Under the pieces are notes generated by a model that was not told where the DNA came from, made no database searches, and was given only the letters and a program-made list of their open reading frames with translations. 64,000 nucleotides of DNA from NCBI GenBank assembly GCA_963678675.1, contig OY783197.1:26223470-26287469 (forward strand), written 5' to 3'. Below are positions 1 to 12,744 of this stretch, in pieces. Numbering within the stretch: the first letter of the stretch is position 1; each line of letters begins with the position of its first letter. This stretch comes from Xiphydria camelus. Its lineage: Eukaryota > Arthropoda > Insecta > Hymenoptera > Xiphydriidae. A program made the translations under genes and the position numbers.

Positions 1-181
1 GAAATGTGGGCTGTGACAGGGAGGACTCTCGAGAGCCGCACTGTCGGAACCGCTCGCTCCTCGCGGCGCGAGAAAGGGAGACGCAGCGAAGGGAGAAAAG
101 AACGGTAGAAAGAGGGAGAGAGAGACGCAACGTGTTTTTGCCGTCTCTCGGCGTTGTCTCGGCGCGCGGGCATCCTCGAAC

Positions 182-183
182 TC

Positions 184-212
<29 letters not shown>
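182..212. repeat. (CT)n microsatellite
   Basis: An almost pure CT run. It lies in a GC-rich 5' portion of the window whose low-complexity frames are not considered genes. Confidence 0.9.
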
Positions 213-216
<4 letters not shown>

Positions 217-559
217 GCCGACGGACTCGACGCGCTTCTTTAAATCGAGTGCATTCCCGAGTCTTCCTGGCTCCGACGGGGGCCCACTTGATGAAACGGT
301 TATCGACTCGCGTAGTTTTGCTCCTATCTCTGCCCTCCCCCTCCTCCCTTCCTTTTCGTCTCGCGATCCCCGCGCGCGCGCGCGAGTTTTCTTTACACTC
401 GCGTTTCACTCGCGATGAGTAAACTCGTTGGTATACGGTTGCGAGTGCCAAGTAAAATAGCGCGAAGGATTTTCATTTTGGTTTTGCGAACGTGTTGCGG
501 ATATACACGTTATTGTAGAGTCGACCATTGCGTGTTAAACAGTGTTTTATATTAAACAT

Positions 560-805
560 GCACTATAAGAAAAATTCGTACCTATTAAATTGAATATAGA
601 TACTTAATTGTATGCAAAGCTTTTATCCAATGCTTGATTATAAAAACTCATAAACTCCCTCGTCATATTTGTATGCAATAATTGCTGAACTGTACAATTG
701 TATTAAGTTAAATATAAATTTCATGAGAGAGTATATATTAATTTCCATAATCAATTAATCAATTAAAATTATAGCAAGTTTAATACACATTTTTCTTACG
801 GTGTA
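560..805. mobile_element. AT-rich MITE, family F, copy 1
   Basis: Starts near GCACTATAAGAAAAATTCG and ends TTTTTCTTACGGTGTA. It shares the block AAGCTTTTATCCAAT then GATTATAAAAA with copies at 4185, 44991 and 47273. Confidence 0.7.
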
Positions 806-3800
806 GGTAGGTACCTACGTATATATAGGTACCTACACGTAATCACTTCAACTAAATATTCGGTTATCAACAAGAAAAAATATAAATATACAATTATTAA
901 CGATTTTGAAATGCCAAAAATTTCCATCAATTACAAATATCTCACTAACAAGTCCAGCATCATCTCGTGACACGTTCGCCTAGGTCATAGGTATTCTCCA
1001 GTCCGAAACACGTTATCCATATTCCTATGCTCGTTCGCTCTTGCCCCATGTACTCAACCTGAGTACTCAAACTCATATAGGTACCGGTTAGATACGCGTA
1101 CAACATTTATACATATTCGCGCGTGCACTTGTTACGCACTATTTCTTAAGACTGAAAACGTCTACGCGGATAATGTACAGAGTTAACATACGATATCGTT
1201 AATGCTTACGCCTCGTACTACCTACTATGTTAAATTCACTATAAAAGTGAAATAATTGCCGCGGCCGTGGTCGTGCGTAATGGCGATCTTTGGTGGTAAC
1301 CGGTACGGCCCTCGCGGGTGATCGATAATCAAATTTTTATATTCATACCGTATCACTCTCCGTGAACGTGCCGTTGTAATATGTAAATCCCCGGCAGTTT
1401 CAGATAAGATCATCGTTGCGCCACGAGTTGACTTCGGACCTGGGCCCGCGCCGTGGTTATAAGATTAAGTAATAGATAAGAATTTACAATTATATTTCGG
1501 TACGACGCTCGGTACTTTTTTCTTCCTTCGTTAGAGAGCGTTGTTTCGTACGGCGGACAACTAATTGATCATTTCTAATGGCAGGAAAAATGACGGCAGG
1601 TGGTTTTGTGTGTCGAAATTTGTACGTAGGTACCGTGGCTCCATTTAAAATCCAGATATAGAGATCTAAAGCCGGTATAAATATAAGTATGACTCAAGTC
1701 GCCGCGTCCTGAGCGGTAAGTAGGTAAGCTCCTGAGCCGACTTAAGTCGATGCTCATATTTATAAGTTCCGACCACGTATACCGGGTCTCAGAGGTCTTT
1801 CGAGTGTCTCTTATTTGACTCATACAGATATATTTAGTTTAAAATCAAACGTACTTATAAGTACCTATTATAAAAACATCAGAAAAAATACAGTAAAGTG
1901 AAATGACAAACGAAAAATTGAAAAGCAGACATTCAAAGGATATTTCTTCTATGCCATATACTCGTACAATTTTAAAAACTGTCAGTTATCTATATATACA
2001 CAAACGAACAAGATCAAAGCATCCGCAAAATAATTTTCCAAATTCGTTACTTTCTTCCTACTTATTCCTGCTCTGCAGAAATGATTAGGTACAGTTCGAG
2101 GCTTATATTCGGTTGCTCGTAGAGAGAGAGAGGGTTCCGATTTTACGAGCCACCACCGGTGCAACTCCCACAAGGCGCGATCCCAGCGGCAGTCACTTAA
2201 CCGATGTTGTGACAATATAGGTTGGCGCAATAAGAGAAGCGCTAATGGCGCCACTTTGCATGGCGGATCAGGGAAATTGGGAGGGCCTCTCTCCACGCCT
2301 AAAGCGCAGCCTTCTGCCGATATTGTTGCGCGACAACTGGGTGGCCCACCCGGCGGCGCTGAGATCGGCTCAACCTGTCCTCCCCGACATCGCGCGACAC
2401 CGCATCCCGCCCGATAACGAAGTAAAAATCTATTCTCTCCCCGAATAATCGACCCGCCGCGTTGTCTGTAACTCGTCCGGCTACAAGAAAGTTACACGAG
2501 AAACGTACAGGTACGCCGACTTTCCCTCCCACGTCTCGCTCTCTCAAATTCTGACGCGTAACCAAGAATTCTCGGGGGCCCGCGGTTCAACACACGCCGG
2601 TTAACGACCCGCGACAAGGGACACTGAAATATTTCATGGTCACCCACATAAATTGACGCGCTATGTATAACCGAAGATAAGATAGTCACAATTTAAGGAG
2701 GCCTTCCTTATAACTTACACCGCGCGCCGAGGGGGCACCGCGTGCGCGCTCGCGCGCCTGGCTCGGCCGCCAGCGCGGGGCTATGAGAAATATGATCCAA
2801 AACGTAGTTATGGCGTCGTTATACGAGCTTTTTTAAAGAGAGGCTACCGACCCTCGCCAATATAACCGATTTCACGAGACCAGTTTGTAATTTTCTGTCG
2901 ACGATATCATTGTGTCGTGTGCGCGCGCGCGCGCGCGCGGCGAAAAACCAATCGGCGGGGCGCGATATTGTGTCGGTTGTAAATTTATAAGCCGCGCGCG
3001 CGGCTGGAGTTATTTTGTTTTAAACGCTCGTCAAGGGGCGTCGAAGTTATTTACGAACGTCGTAGTCGAAGTGTCCGCGGCGCTCGGTCACGCGTAATCT
3101 CGCGGTGTCGAGGACTTTTCGCTGCGCGGAATTTCGAACGATCGTAGAACGCGCGCGGAACACGAGACAGGACATTTTTTAGCGCGTGTAAAAGCAGAAA
3201 AGCGTCATTTGGAGCGCGCGGTTTCTTTTTCATTTTTATTTATCGGCTTGCCGCGAAGACAGGAGCTTTGTTTAATAACAACGGCCGACGCTGGAGCAAC
3301 GCCAAGAAAGTGCCGCGGTCCTCTATGAGCACGCAAGCCTTCGCGTTGTAGATTCGAATCTAATTTTAGGCCGATTGAGACTCGGCTCGACGATTGGAAG
3401 ATTCGCGCCGTCGTGATTGTCTTATCTAATCGCAGTTATTTCGTTGTAGGGCAGGCATAGGGTGTGTGGCGATGACGCTTTGTGGGATCGTAGTTCACAC
3501 AGATGACGTAAATATAAATTTTTTTAAATGTGTTAATCGATGAAAGTAATTATGTCTAAGTTGAATTTGTATACCTATGCAAAAAAGGTACCTATATATA
3601 CTCTAGATTTAACATTTTTTAAATTAATGTATTTGCGCACACAATCTAATTGAAATACGCATATTAATTTGTATTAAATTAATCCCGGCACATAAATATT
3701 GGAAAACGAATTTAGCTGTAGTAAATGCAACTTTTAAAAAAAAACGTTCAATACATATTGTGCAGTATAGTGAGCTATTGATTTTGAGTAGGTACCTATA

Positions 3801-4184
3801 ATTTACATTCCATAATTTAGAAACTACCTCTTCGATGTTTCGAGTGAATAAGATTTCAGAACTCCGACCGTGTTCTTATTACGCAAAGCCAACACAGTGG
3901 TGTATAAATATCTACTCGAGACATAATCAATCAAACTCGCCTCATACAGTTGCTATTTCGAATAATCAAGACTTATCACCGCAGACGAGTGGCGCTGAAC
4001 TCCGTTCTAAATTATATTTTTATCTCGCCAGTAAAGTAATTTCTTATTTATTTCGAATAGATACTATTATTAGAGACACGCCAATCGATCGATGTCAATG
4101 ACAACCGAATATCGGTCACCGACACTGTTCGCAATAGGAAATTTTGTATTCAATCAATATAAGTACCTATTTGACAGATGCTTC
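806..4184. other. Non-coding DNA upstream of Ubx, no gene seen
   Basis: Alternating AT-rich and GC-rich DNA. It opens with a palindrome built from GTAGGTACCTAC units (about 803-838). GC content rises at 2150-3350. No reading frame has family resemblance, and no RNA gene was found. Confidence 0.6.
2918..2941. repeat. (GC)n tract
   Basis: An alternating GC run with potential to form Z-DNA. Similar shorter tracts occur at about 17267-17284 and 25150-25166. Confidence 0.85.
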
Positions 4185-4395
4185 TACACTATAAAGAAAA
4201 TTTATATGAAACTTAATGTAATAATATACCTACAAAGCTTTTATCCAATACCTATGTGATTATGAAAATTAATATACTTCGTTATGAAATTTATATTCAA
4301 TTAATTATAATGATAAGTATACCTATAAAATTCGACAAATATTTAATACAAATCTCAAAAGGGAGTGTGTTAATTTCCATAATTGCATATATATC
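4185..4395. mobile_element. AT-rich MITE, family F, copy 2
   Basis: Starts TACACTATAAAGAAAATTTA and holds AAGCTTTTATCCAATACC and GATTATGAAAATTAATATAC. The right terminus is not recognisable, so it is probably truncated. Confidence 0.65.
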
Positions 4396-6810
4396 GGATG
4401 AAAACAAAATATAAAATCCTACTAAAAATACGAATTTCTCTTATAGCGCATTCGAATCATTTCTCTGGATATGCGCAACAATTGAAACGCAAAAAAAAAA
4501 TCCATAAAAACGAAATGTAATAGACCCATTCACAAGGTAAAGAAGCACTACTTCGGCATACTCAAACGCGAAGCCGTGCGTGACCGTAAATTGACCGAGG
4601 TACCCCGCGAGCCGGATTTGTTAAATAATTAGTCGACGCTTATTTACTGTTCGAGCCTCGCTCTTCCCGCGATCACCTGGCGATACCTACACTCGAATGT
4701 TACTTTTATGCGCGGACGGTGCGTAAAAAGAATTAATTAGGTCATACTAATTAGAAGGCTGCCACTAATTAAGGATTATAAAAATACAAAGAAAATATGC
4801 GCGCGGTAATGCCGTCGGACGGGCCCCGAGCGACGCCAGCCACTCGGGACTGCCCCATATAGGTACGTATACCTACCACCCCGCGGCACCATTTTATAAA
4901 ATACGTGACGTGCATTTCCAGAGCGCATCCATCCGATAAACACGCCTCTGCCTCCACTGATCGAGGTCTTTATTTCCTCCTGCCGTCCTTTTTACGAGAA
5001 TCGGAAACTTTCGACGACATCGTTACCTTCCCGCGAGCGAATAATACGCGCGTCGTCATGACGCGGTCACGCGAACGTGTCATCGAGGGGGATGCGGACG
5101 TCATTATCGGCAAGTGCGTGCGCACCTGTCGCGATAAGTGAGAAATTGTCGCGCGATATTTTTCCTCGCCCTTTCCGAAGAGAGCCTTTCAATCTCGGGA
5201 CGGGAAAGTGCTGCTCGCACGGGTGTCCGAGTTTGCGTGGGCTCGTTGAAGAACGCGCGTTGGTACTCGTACCAACTGCAACATCGGCGCTGTCGTCGGT
5301 TCGTTATGCACTCAGGCCACGACAAAAATAGCGAAGCTCAAAGCTCTATCCTCCCGCGTTTATTTCGAGGCGATATCCGTACGCGCCGCGGCTTAATATA
5401 GGTTGTTTCTCGGTACGAAATTCCCTCGATAGAGTTCGAACGTTAACGAATTCTGCGTTGACCGTTGCGATGCGGTTCTGTGTTTCGCTGTTCCGGTATT
5501 TTCTTTCCGAGGATAACTCTGCGAGTGTCGAGTAAATAGTTACTTAATGGTGTATTAATAAAATTTGCGAAATACTGGTTAACTGCGATATTCATTTATT
5601 CACTTGGTATTCATCTTGATGACTTTTCTAGGGTATTTTTTGCTGTCATCTTTATGCAATATCATTTTACAATCCATATCAGGAGAAAATTCAGTTGAAA
5701 TGAAATTACTAAATATTAATAACGACTTTTTGAAACTCACATTACAGACAGAATAAGCTGTTATTTTCGAATATATAGAACTTTTCATTTTGATATTTAT
5801 ATTCATGACTTTTCTGAGACATTTTTTACTATCATCTTTATACGATATCAATTTACAATCAATATTAATAATAACTTGTTTAAACTGACATTGCACGAAG
5901 AAGCTACTGAAATCTAAAGTACTTACTTTTCATTCTAACATTTATATTTAAAAGAAATGTATACAAAGCATAGATAAATAGACTTCATGGCCATCGCAAA
6001 AATGCTCCGAAATCCGATTCAAATTCTCAAATGCATATTCACTCGATCGTTCGACTGTTATTCCTCGCGGCGTAAAAGGCTGTGCAGCCTATATCCAGGC
6101 ACGATCGCGGTATATCTTTAACGGCGCGGGAAAAGCCGCAAAATGCCTCCACCGCGCTGCAGCGCGAGAGCGAGCGCCGCGCGCGCGTAGGTACCACTCG
6201 AACCGCCGTCGCATTTGCAGCGAGCACACCCGCGACGAGTACCGCTCGATGGCCCTTAACGTAATCATAGGGATACAGAAATGCGTAATAACAGATCGTT
6301 TACACTACCGACGCGGCGTTTCATTGTCCCCGTGGTTCAGCAATTTACTGACCATTACGGGAACTCCTCTACAGGCTACAAGAGACCGTCGTTCCATCCA
6401 TTATGCATTACCCACTTCTCGCCGGCTCCGCCGACCCGTCTCCCGCGTCTTGTAGCCTGTCTCGGAGCCTACACGACGAGCGGTGGACCCTTTTTCGAAT
6501 TTAATGACTCGCCCACCGCCGGCTTCTTCCTCGGGCGGCATTCACACTTAATTGCCGGGAAAAACGTGCCCCGTGTGTCGGAATTGGAAAAAAGCTGCTC
6601 GGGAGGAAGCAGGGTCGCGAGAATGGGATTGAGACCGAAAGGCAAACTTTCAATGACTGTGCGTGGGTGTGATGTATTTAATTAGGCGAGTTTTAGCTGA
6701 CTTATTCCGACATGTCGTGAACATTTGGTGGCTTTCTTGGAAGACCTTAAAGTTCGAAGGATTTTCTGCTTTTTTGTATTTTTTCTCAAAGATGATAAAA
6801 TACGTTTACG
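4396..6810. other. Non-coding DNA upstream of Ubx, no gene seen
   Basis: Apart from the duplication at 5609-5890, this holds only short frames in GC-rich DNA (4900-5400, 6080-6680) with overlapping opposite-strand shadows. Nothing recognisable. Confidence 0.6.
5609..5890. repeat. Tandem duplication, about 196 bp period
   Basis: A block beginning GACTTTTCTAGGGTATTTTT (5621) returns at 5817 as GACTTTTCTGAGACATTTTT. Both are followed by a similar stretch ATCATCTTTATRCRATATCA and TTTACAATC. The two copies have diverged clearly. Confidence 0.65.
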
Positions 6811-7088
6811 TACCTATAGGGAAAAAATCAATTGGACCTCCTAAAAATTACTTTCGGGGCGCAAATATGTACCTATACCTATAATTATTTATTTATATCT
6901 ACAATTAAATTTTTTAATACCTACATCAATTAAATATCTCTTACGATTATGTGAAATAGTATGTACCCAATTGCAAGAAAATAATATTTAATTATTATGA
7001 GAAAAAGATTTAGTCGAAGTAAATAAATAATAGTTCGCGACCCGCAAGTAATTTTTAATAGCTCCGACCAATTCTTTTTCTCGGTGTA
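6811..7088. mobile_element. Foldback MITE, family K, copy 1
   Basis: The left arm CCTAAAAATTACTTTCGGGG and right arm CCGCAAGTAATTTTTAATAG are inverted copies. The right end reads ATTCTTTTTCTCGGTGTA. A related copy lies 1.3 kb to the right. Confidence 0.7.
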
Positions 7089-8345
7089 CAATATATTCGA
7101 TTATACGTTTCAACGAACAATGACTGTACCTTGGAGCTATTAAAAAAATAACAAGTGCCTGTTGCCTATTACTTATACATTGCAAAGAGAAATATCTATA
7201 CTTCAGAAAAAACACGTGGACAATGCGAGCTGCATCAAAGTGCGATAAAATCGAGCGTCGTCCCCAGCAAACCGTCCCGTTCCATATCTCGCCTTTATCT
7301 TCCACATTCTACGGCAAACGTTACGCAAGGGCCACCACCGGGAAGACAATATCCCTCGAAGGGAGATAAGAAACGAGAGCGACCCAGTTTCAGATTCCCG
7401 TTAACCAGCGGAGACACTCACTGTCACAGCCGGCAGTGATCGCCTCCCAATTTCATCGCGTCAACTTCGGTATAATCGCATCAAATGTCATTATCCCCAT
7501 CCGAACATTTTCCACTCGCCACGCATTTCCTCCCGCGGCTCGTACGACAAACGCGGCGTATGCAGACCGTCGCGAGACGTACGACCACGCGCTACCGTCT
7601 GCTTTATTCTCCTCTCAACCTTGACCTTGACTGCGCGCACCGCGAAAGGAATGTCGGACAAGACGGCCTGTGAGCATCTCGAAGAGATGAAGGGTCCGGA
7701 GCGGGCGGGGTTGGGTTAAGGGACAGCCGTGGCACCGGGGATACGAGCCCAAAAGTCACTCCCCCTTTTCCCGGGGCCGTCTCTCCCAGTTGGCCACCGT
7801 GAAGCGGATCATGGTGGATGGGAAGAACCGGCGCGCGATCCCGCTCTGGGAAACGGGCCAAATTCGATTCGGCTCGACGTCTAATAAAGACATTCTTCAC
7901 TCCTTTTGTGTTAAGGGGCCGCGCACGCGGAGCTACGACGATCGTTGCCCCTTTGGTCTCCTTCCAGCAGCGCGCCGCAACCCCTCGTAAACTCTTAAGG
8001 GGCCATTCGCGCGCGCGAGCCAGTATGCAACTCTATCGCGCCGCGGTCGCCTTGCGTCACGGCGCAGATGGCGTATCCCTATGGTAAAACGGATGATCTA
8101 ATTACCTATTGCGGCTCGGTGGACGTGTGGTAGTTTTCAAGGGGTTGGGTGGATGACGGAACACTGTTTTGCTATTCGGGAGGTTATTTTATGAGGGTGA
8201 AGAGACGATTGTAGTAAGCTAGTTCGGACGGTTTTCAGGCGTTGAATGTGTTTGGGTATTTTCTCGGTACTTTAGAAAGTTTTCTATTCTTCCCTTGAAT
8301 TAATACGACATGTAGATGGTTTTTCATTTTCAACGTGGGTCTCTT

Positions 8346-8606
8346 TCACACAGAAGAAAGAATTAGTTGGCTCTGTTAAAAATTACTCGTGGGACCGCGA
8401 GTAATTATTTATTTACGACAATTATATCGTTTTTCATATTAGGGGATAGTTAGATATTTCTTTCTTGGTATCACATAGATACTGTTCCATGTGCTTGTAA
8501 GGAAGAGCTATTTAATTAATGCGAAGAAAGATTTAATTCGTGTAAATAATTCGCGAACCCGAAAGTAATTTTTAATAGATTCAACTAATTTTTTTTTCTC
8601 CGTGTA
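8346..8606. mobile_element. Foldback MITE, family K, copy 2
   Basis: The left arm GAATTAGTTGGCTCTGTTAA and right arm TAATAGATTCAACTAATTT are inverted. It ends TTTTTTTTCTCCGTGTA. It shares GTAATTATTTATTTA and GCGAACCCGAAAGTAATTTT with the copy at 6811. Confidence 0.72.
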
Positions 8607-9012
8607 AAGAAAACTTCATTTTCACCTCACCACTCCCGATAAATCAACCCCATATCGAGTCCCTTGCCAACGTTTTTACGCGAAAAGTGACCGATTCGTC
8701 GAATACCTTCTTCGCTCTTTTTCATAGCCTTTCCGAGATTTTCACACATATAGCCTATAATATAGCCCTGCATATTACATCGGGCATCTTCCGTAGGAAC
8801 GTTACCCGCTAAACCGTGCCTCGAGCACATTACCCCATCCCTCTTCCTAGCCGGGCTACGGTGCCGCGAGTGGGTATAGGTAGGTACAGCTGGTGTGTTC
8901 GCTCTTCCCATGGAGAACAATGATCTCATTATTCTCCCAATCGAGAGAAAGAATCGTGATTTGTGCAACGCGCGGACGCGCGTGCTTGCGCCTCCTTCCC
9001 TCTTCCTCTTCA

Positions 9013-9018
<6 letters not shown>

Positions 9019-9047
<29 letters not shown>
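9019..9047. repeat. (CT)n microsatellite
   Basis: A pure CT run. It generates Leu/Ser repeat frames on both strands that are artefacts. Confidence 0.9.
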
Positions 9048-9279
9048 ACTTATATGTACTATACAGGGTGGCATCTGAATTGCAAATCCATGTCGTGCAC
9101 TCGCTGTATAGCACTTCGCCAAACGTACAACCTCGCGGGCGCGGAGCATATTGTTATTATTACACGTATAGGTATACATTTCTAACGCTCAGGCAGCGCG
9201 TCGCAGGTATTGATACGCCTTGTAATGTCTTTCGTCAAGCGCGACACTCGGAGCCCCGCCCCTCTTTCATCCCGATCTG

Positions 9280-9454
9280 CACTGAGAAAGAAAAAAGATT
9301 AAAATTTTTTCTGTTAGAAGGATAATCTGAGTACGAAAGGTAAAACAGATCAAAAATTAACCTTCCTTTTAGAATAATTTTCGATCCACTTTACCTTTCG
9401 TGCTCAGATTATCCTTCTAACAGAATAATTTTTTATCTTTTTTTTTTCTCAGTG
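9280..9454. mobile_element. Foldback MITE, family A, copy 1
   Basis: Starts CACTGAGAAAGA and ends TTTTTTCTCAGTG. The two halves are near-complete inverted copies: a block reading TTCTGTTAGAAGGATAATCT near the left end returns inverted near the right. No coding capacity. Further copies at 43790-43985 and 53179-53373. Confidence 0.85.
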
Positions 9455-10228
9455 TGTGACACGATTGATTCTTCATTCCGCGAGAGAGAGACTCGCGCGG
9501 GTCAAGCGCAGGGATCATCGTTCGCATGTGTGCGCGATGAAATTAATATTTCGAAAATATATCCGTTTCGAATGAATGGTTCGTTCTCGCGGGGTAAAAA
9601 TATATCAATGGTCACTGCAGCCAACTTCGTCGACCTCTCCGCTCTTCCGAGGCGGAGTGTCGTCCTGGTCGCGCGGCACAAAGACGTTCATTGTCGGCGC
9701 GGGGAACAGCGAGTCGTTGTATCGTGGATCGGCGGATAAATCGTTTATTATTTGCTCGCCCATTGGAGGGCCCAACTGCTGGACAGTCTCGCTCGAATTG
9801 CACCGCGATCACTTTGCGAAGAGATGCGTCGGGTGATTTATGCGAGGTTGAGATTGCGCGAGGGAAAATAATGACGAGGGTTGCTCGTGTTTTCCGTACT
9901 CGCCGGGGTATTCAAGTGAAGCGTGTGAAAGGAAAGCTCGTCTGGTTCAAACGGTTTCGAGAAAAATGTGAAGGATCAACGAGACTGTTAAGCTTTATCA
10001 TTGAACTTAAATGGAGTGAAGGTAGCTTAGAAAAGTAATAAGCAGGCTGTACGAAATATGAATTGGAAAATCATATTGTGTACATTCATTTTTTGTAAAA
10101 AGTAAATGGGGGAAGAATTTTATTTTTCCACGTCCCGAAGATGGAGGATAGAATAAATGCCTCGGTCGAAGTGCACATTGAGAGTCAATTATCTTCAAAG
10201 TAATTGGAGATATCGGGAAATAGTTTAG
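9455..10228. other. Non-coding spacer, no gene seen
   Basis: Overlapping frames at 9452-10038 exist on both strands without any recognisable motif. Confidence 0.55.
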
Positions 10229-10345
10229 ATAAAAAATGTTTATCTATATTTCTACTGCAGAAAAGCTAGTATTGATTTTTTACATATCTCTACCGCATTT
10301 CGAAATAATCGCGTTCAAAGTTGAACAAAAACTGAGGCGTTTATC
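10229..10345 (-). repeat. Dispersed repeat J, copy 1
   Basis: On the minus strand this reads TTTTTGTTCAACTTTGAACG then CGATTATTTCGAAATGCGG and AGATATGTAAAAAATC, matching repeats at 42170 and 54328. It lies just before the candidate exon at 10455. Confidence 0.55.
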
Positions 10346-10454
10346 CCACTTTTATACCCTAATATATAACAGTTCAGTATTAACTTTATTGGAGAACATT
10401 GCAATTATACTTGCATCTTTGCTTTAGTGTGTAAAATATTATATTTTGTTTCAG

Positions 10455-10595
10455 GACGAACCTTTATAAGTGCTTCCGACGGTGAAATATTCGACGCTGA
10501 GTCACCAGCCTCGGTACCAAAGACCAAATATGGAACGACTCGCTGCTGCAGATCCTGCGACACACAAGGACCTTTTACTCACCAGTCTTGATAAG
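10455..10595 (+). other. Candidate orphan exon upstream of Ubx
   Basis: A pyrimidine-rich acceptor (TATTTTGTTTCAG) precedes 10455 and a good donor (AAG|GTAAAA) follows 10595, giving a 141-base exon-sized segment. Two frames are largely open: one runs through the whole segment and includes ATGGAACGACTCGC, and another ends at a TGA eight bases before the donor. No protein family is recognised. In Drosophila the equivalent bxd region makes spliced noncoding RNAs, so an exon of a noncoding transcript is one possibility. Chance splice-like signals are equally possible. Confidence 0.25.
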
Positions 10596-11791
10596 GTAAA
10601 AATCGTCCGAATGCCATTTTCCATTGTTTTTTCCGATTATCAAAACCTGAACTGTTAAATTCAGAATTAACATTGCATTTGTGCTGAAAAGATGACTTTT
10701 CCTCGTCAGGAGTTTAAAATGATAAACATGCAATAAATGTCAAAGTTAGTCAGAGCCCAATTTATTATCGAAATCTTCCATCTTGGTCTAACAATAAGTC
10801 AAAGCTTTAAAAAATCGTCTACCTATACAAAAGTAGAAATATAAAAAGAAAAACAAAATACATAAAATTCATGACATTATACCGCAAAAGTATTGCTCTT
10901 CGATCCCGTCACCAAAACCGAACAACAGCAGATGCGCGGACGAATCGTCGCAAACGCATCCTCAGAAATTTCATCAAAGAAACACTGCCGTATCGCTTTC
11001 CGAGGAGAGAAGCGCGGATATCCCCTTTTGTAATACAATTTCCCTAAAGGCGCACGAGCTCGCTCACTTCCTCGCAGTCGTATAAATAACGATCGCCGAG
11101 CAATAGCCTACCCGCACCCTACCATTAACTCTAAGTATTTATGGACTCATTCATTTCGTTTTATGTTTCAATTTAGATGCATTGATACTTGTTTGTTTAC
11201 ATGCGCACTGCCACTCACTCATTCATCGCCCGTTCTACCTCAACCACCCATTATCCTCTTACCCTCCTTTCCTCTTACACCGCGAGTCATTCATTGTTGG
11301 CTCCGCGCATTATACCCACGATTCCAACGTACGCTTATAGTATAGGTGTAGGTAAAAGATATTCCGTTCTCGCGCGTGTCACAGCGTATGCAGGGATAGC
11401 TAATTGATCATTAACTCGGTTTGCCTGGTCGTCAACGTTATGTAAAGTCATTTCGGAAGCAGTTGTTAATGAAACACGAATGTTTTACGGATCTTTCATT
11501 ACCCGTCTGGCGTGTTGACTCGATGCGTGTTCGGTAGGTTCGTGCTGACGGTAGAACTTCGAAGGACAATGAAACGGATAATTAGAAGCAATAACCGTGA
11601 AATGAAATAAAGTAAATTTGGAAGTGACTATAATCTTCAATTTTGTTTTATCATGTTTAATTTAGTGTCATCTGGAATGAAATTTCAAAAATTTGAAGAA
11701 TCTAATAATATAACACGAATGGTTGCAATTAACTTTATTGAGACTTCTTAATAGGGAATTATTAATAATGCAGGACTATAAAATTTTAGAT

Positions 11792-12010
11792 AAAATATAA
11801 AGTACAATATAAAAATTAAACGAGAAAAATGTAGATAACCAGAACACATATAAAGTAGAATTGATTACCAATTACTGATAAATAATTGATAAGACAAAAA
11901 AAATCAAATTTCCGACAAAATTTAATATAAGTTACAATATAAAATGAACGAGAAAAATGTAGGGATAATTGGAATAGATAAAGTAGAATTGATTAATATG
12001 AAAATTGATA
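11792..12010. repeat. Tandem duplication, about 128 bp period
   Basis: CGAGAAAAATGTAG occurs at 11821 and, with the same surroundings (ACAATATAAAA before, AAAGTAGAATTGATTA after), at 11949. AT-rich, not coding. Confidence 0.65.
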
Positions 12011-12688
12011 ATTCGTCCGCGTAACTGCTGTAATTTCATTATTTCAAATTTTGAGTTGTAAAAATGTTTACACTCGCATTGAAAGATTTTACTAGAGACA
12101 AGAAAGACCATTGAAATTCGAGCAGTTGGACGCAGTTATATTTGCACGTAGCTGGTGACAACAATTTCGAATTACACATTTCGATACTCCGTACCGGTAT
12201 GAGATTATTGTTGTACTCTGCATAAAACATGAGGCGTACATTAAATATGCAAATCATTAATTATTACGACACTAAGCGATACCGCCCTGTTTTGGAAACC
12301 CGACGGACCGGTCCGTACACATTTCCATGTAACGAGAGATCTCGCGTATATTTCTTTTATATTTTACTTCAACGCTTGAGTAAAATTAAAAGGGCACTTA
12401 TACCGCGGTTAATATTATTAATAGCCAATACTTGCGAGTAGGATGCAAATTTGCGAAGTTTTGATGTAATAAGTGTTGCTTTTATTACACTGCTTCTCTC
12501 ACTGCAAGTAAATCAAAGCAATTGATAATTTTATGTCAGATCAATTTATTTCATTTAGCTCGAGTTGTTAACTCAAAAATTACATTATTTCATACTAAAT
12601 GTGTTAAGATAAATTTATTATTGCATATTTCACATACTTTATTATATATTCTCAACAAACACAACAGCGAAACTGGTTTGGAACTGTC

Positions 12689-12744
12689 GCACACCTGTTT
12701 CGACATAAGTCCATAAAGCTGTCCATAAGTTGTGAAACAGGTGC
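12689..12744. other. Imperfect hairpin
   Basis: GCACACCTGTTTCGACATAA and TTGTGAAACAGGTGCGC pair imperfectly over about 20 bases. Single copy in the window. Confidence 0.4.

Larger units (their letters stand above)
7089..9279. other. Non-coding DNA upstream of Ubx, one MITE, no gene seen
   Basis: Contains the family K copy at 8346 and a CT run at 9019. Reading frames at 7600-8090 and 8627-9325 overlap on both strands and look like chance. Confidence 0.6.

Noticed and set aside
3345..3365. B-box-like AGATTCGAATCT
   Set aside because: No matching A box or cloverleaf can be drawn upstream.
8893..9325. Overlapping Ser/Leu-rich frames
   Set aside because: They are caused by the CT microsatellite at 9019-9047.
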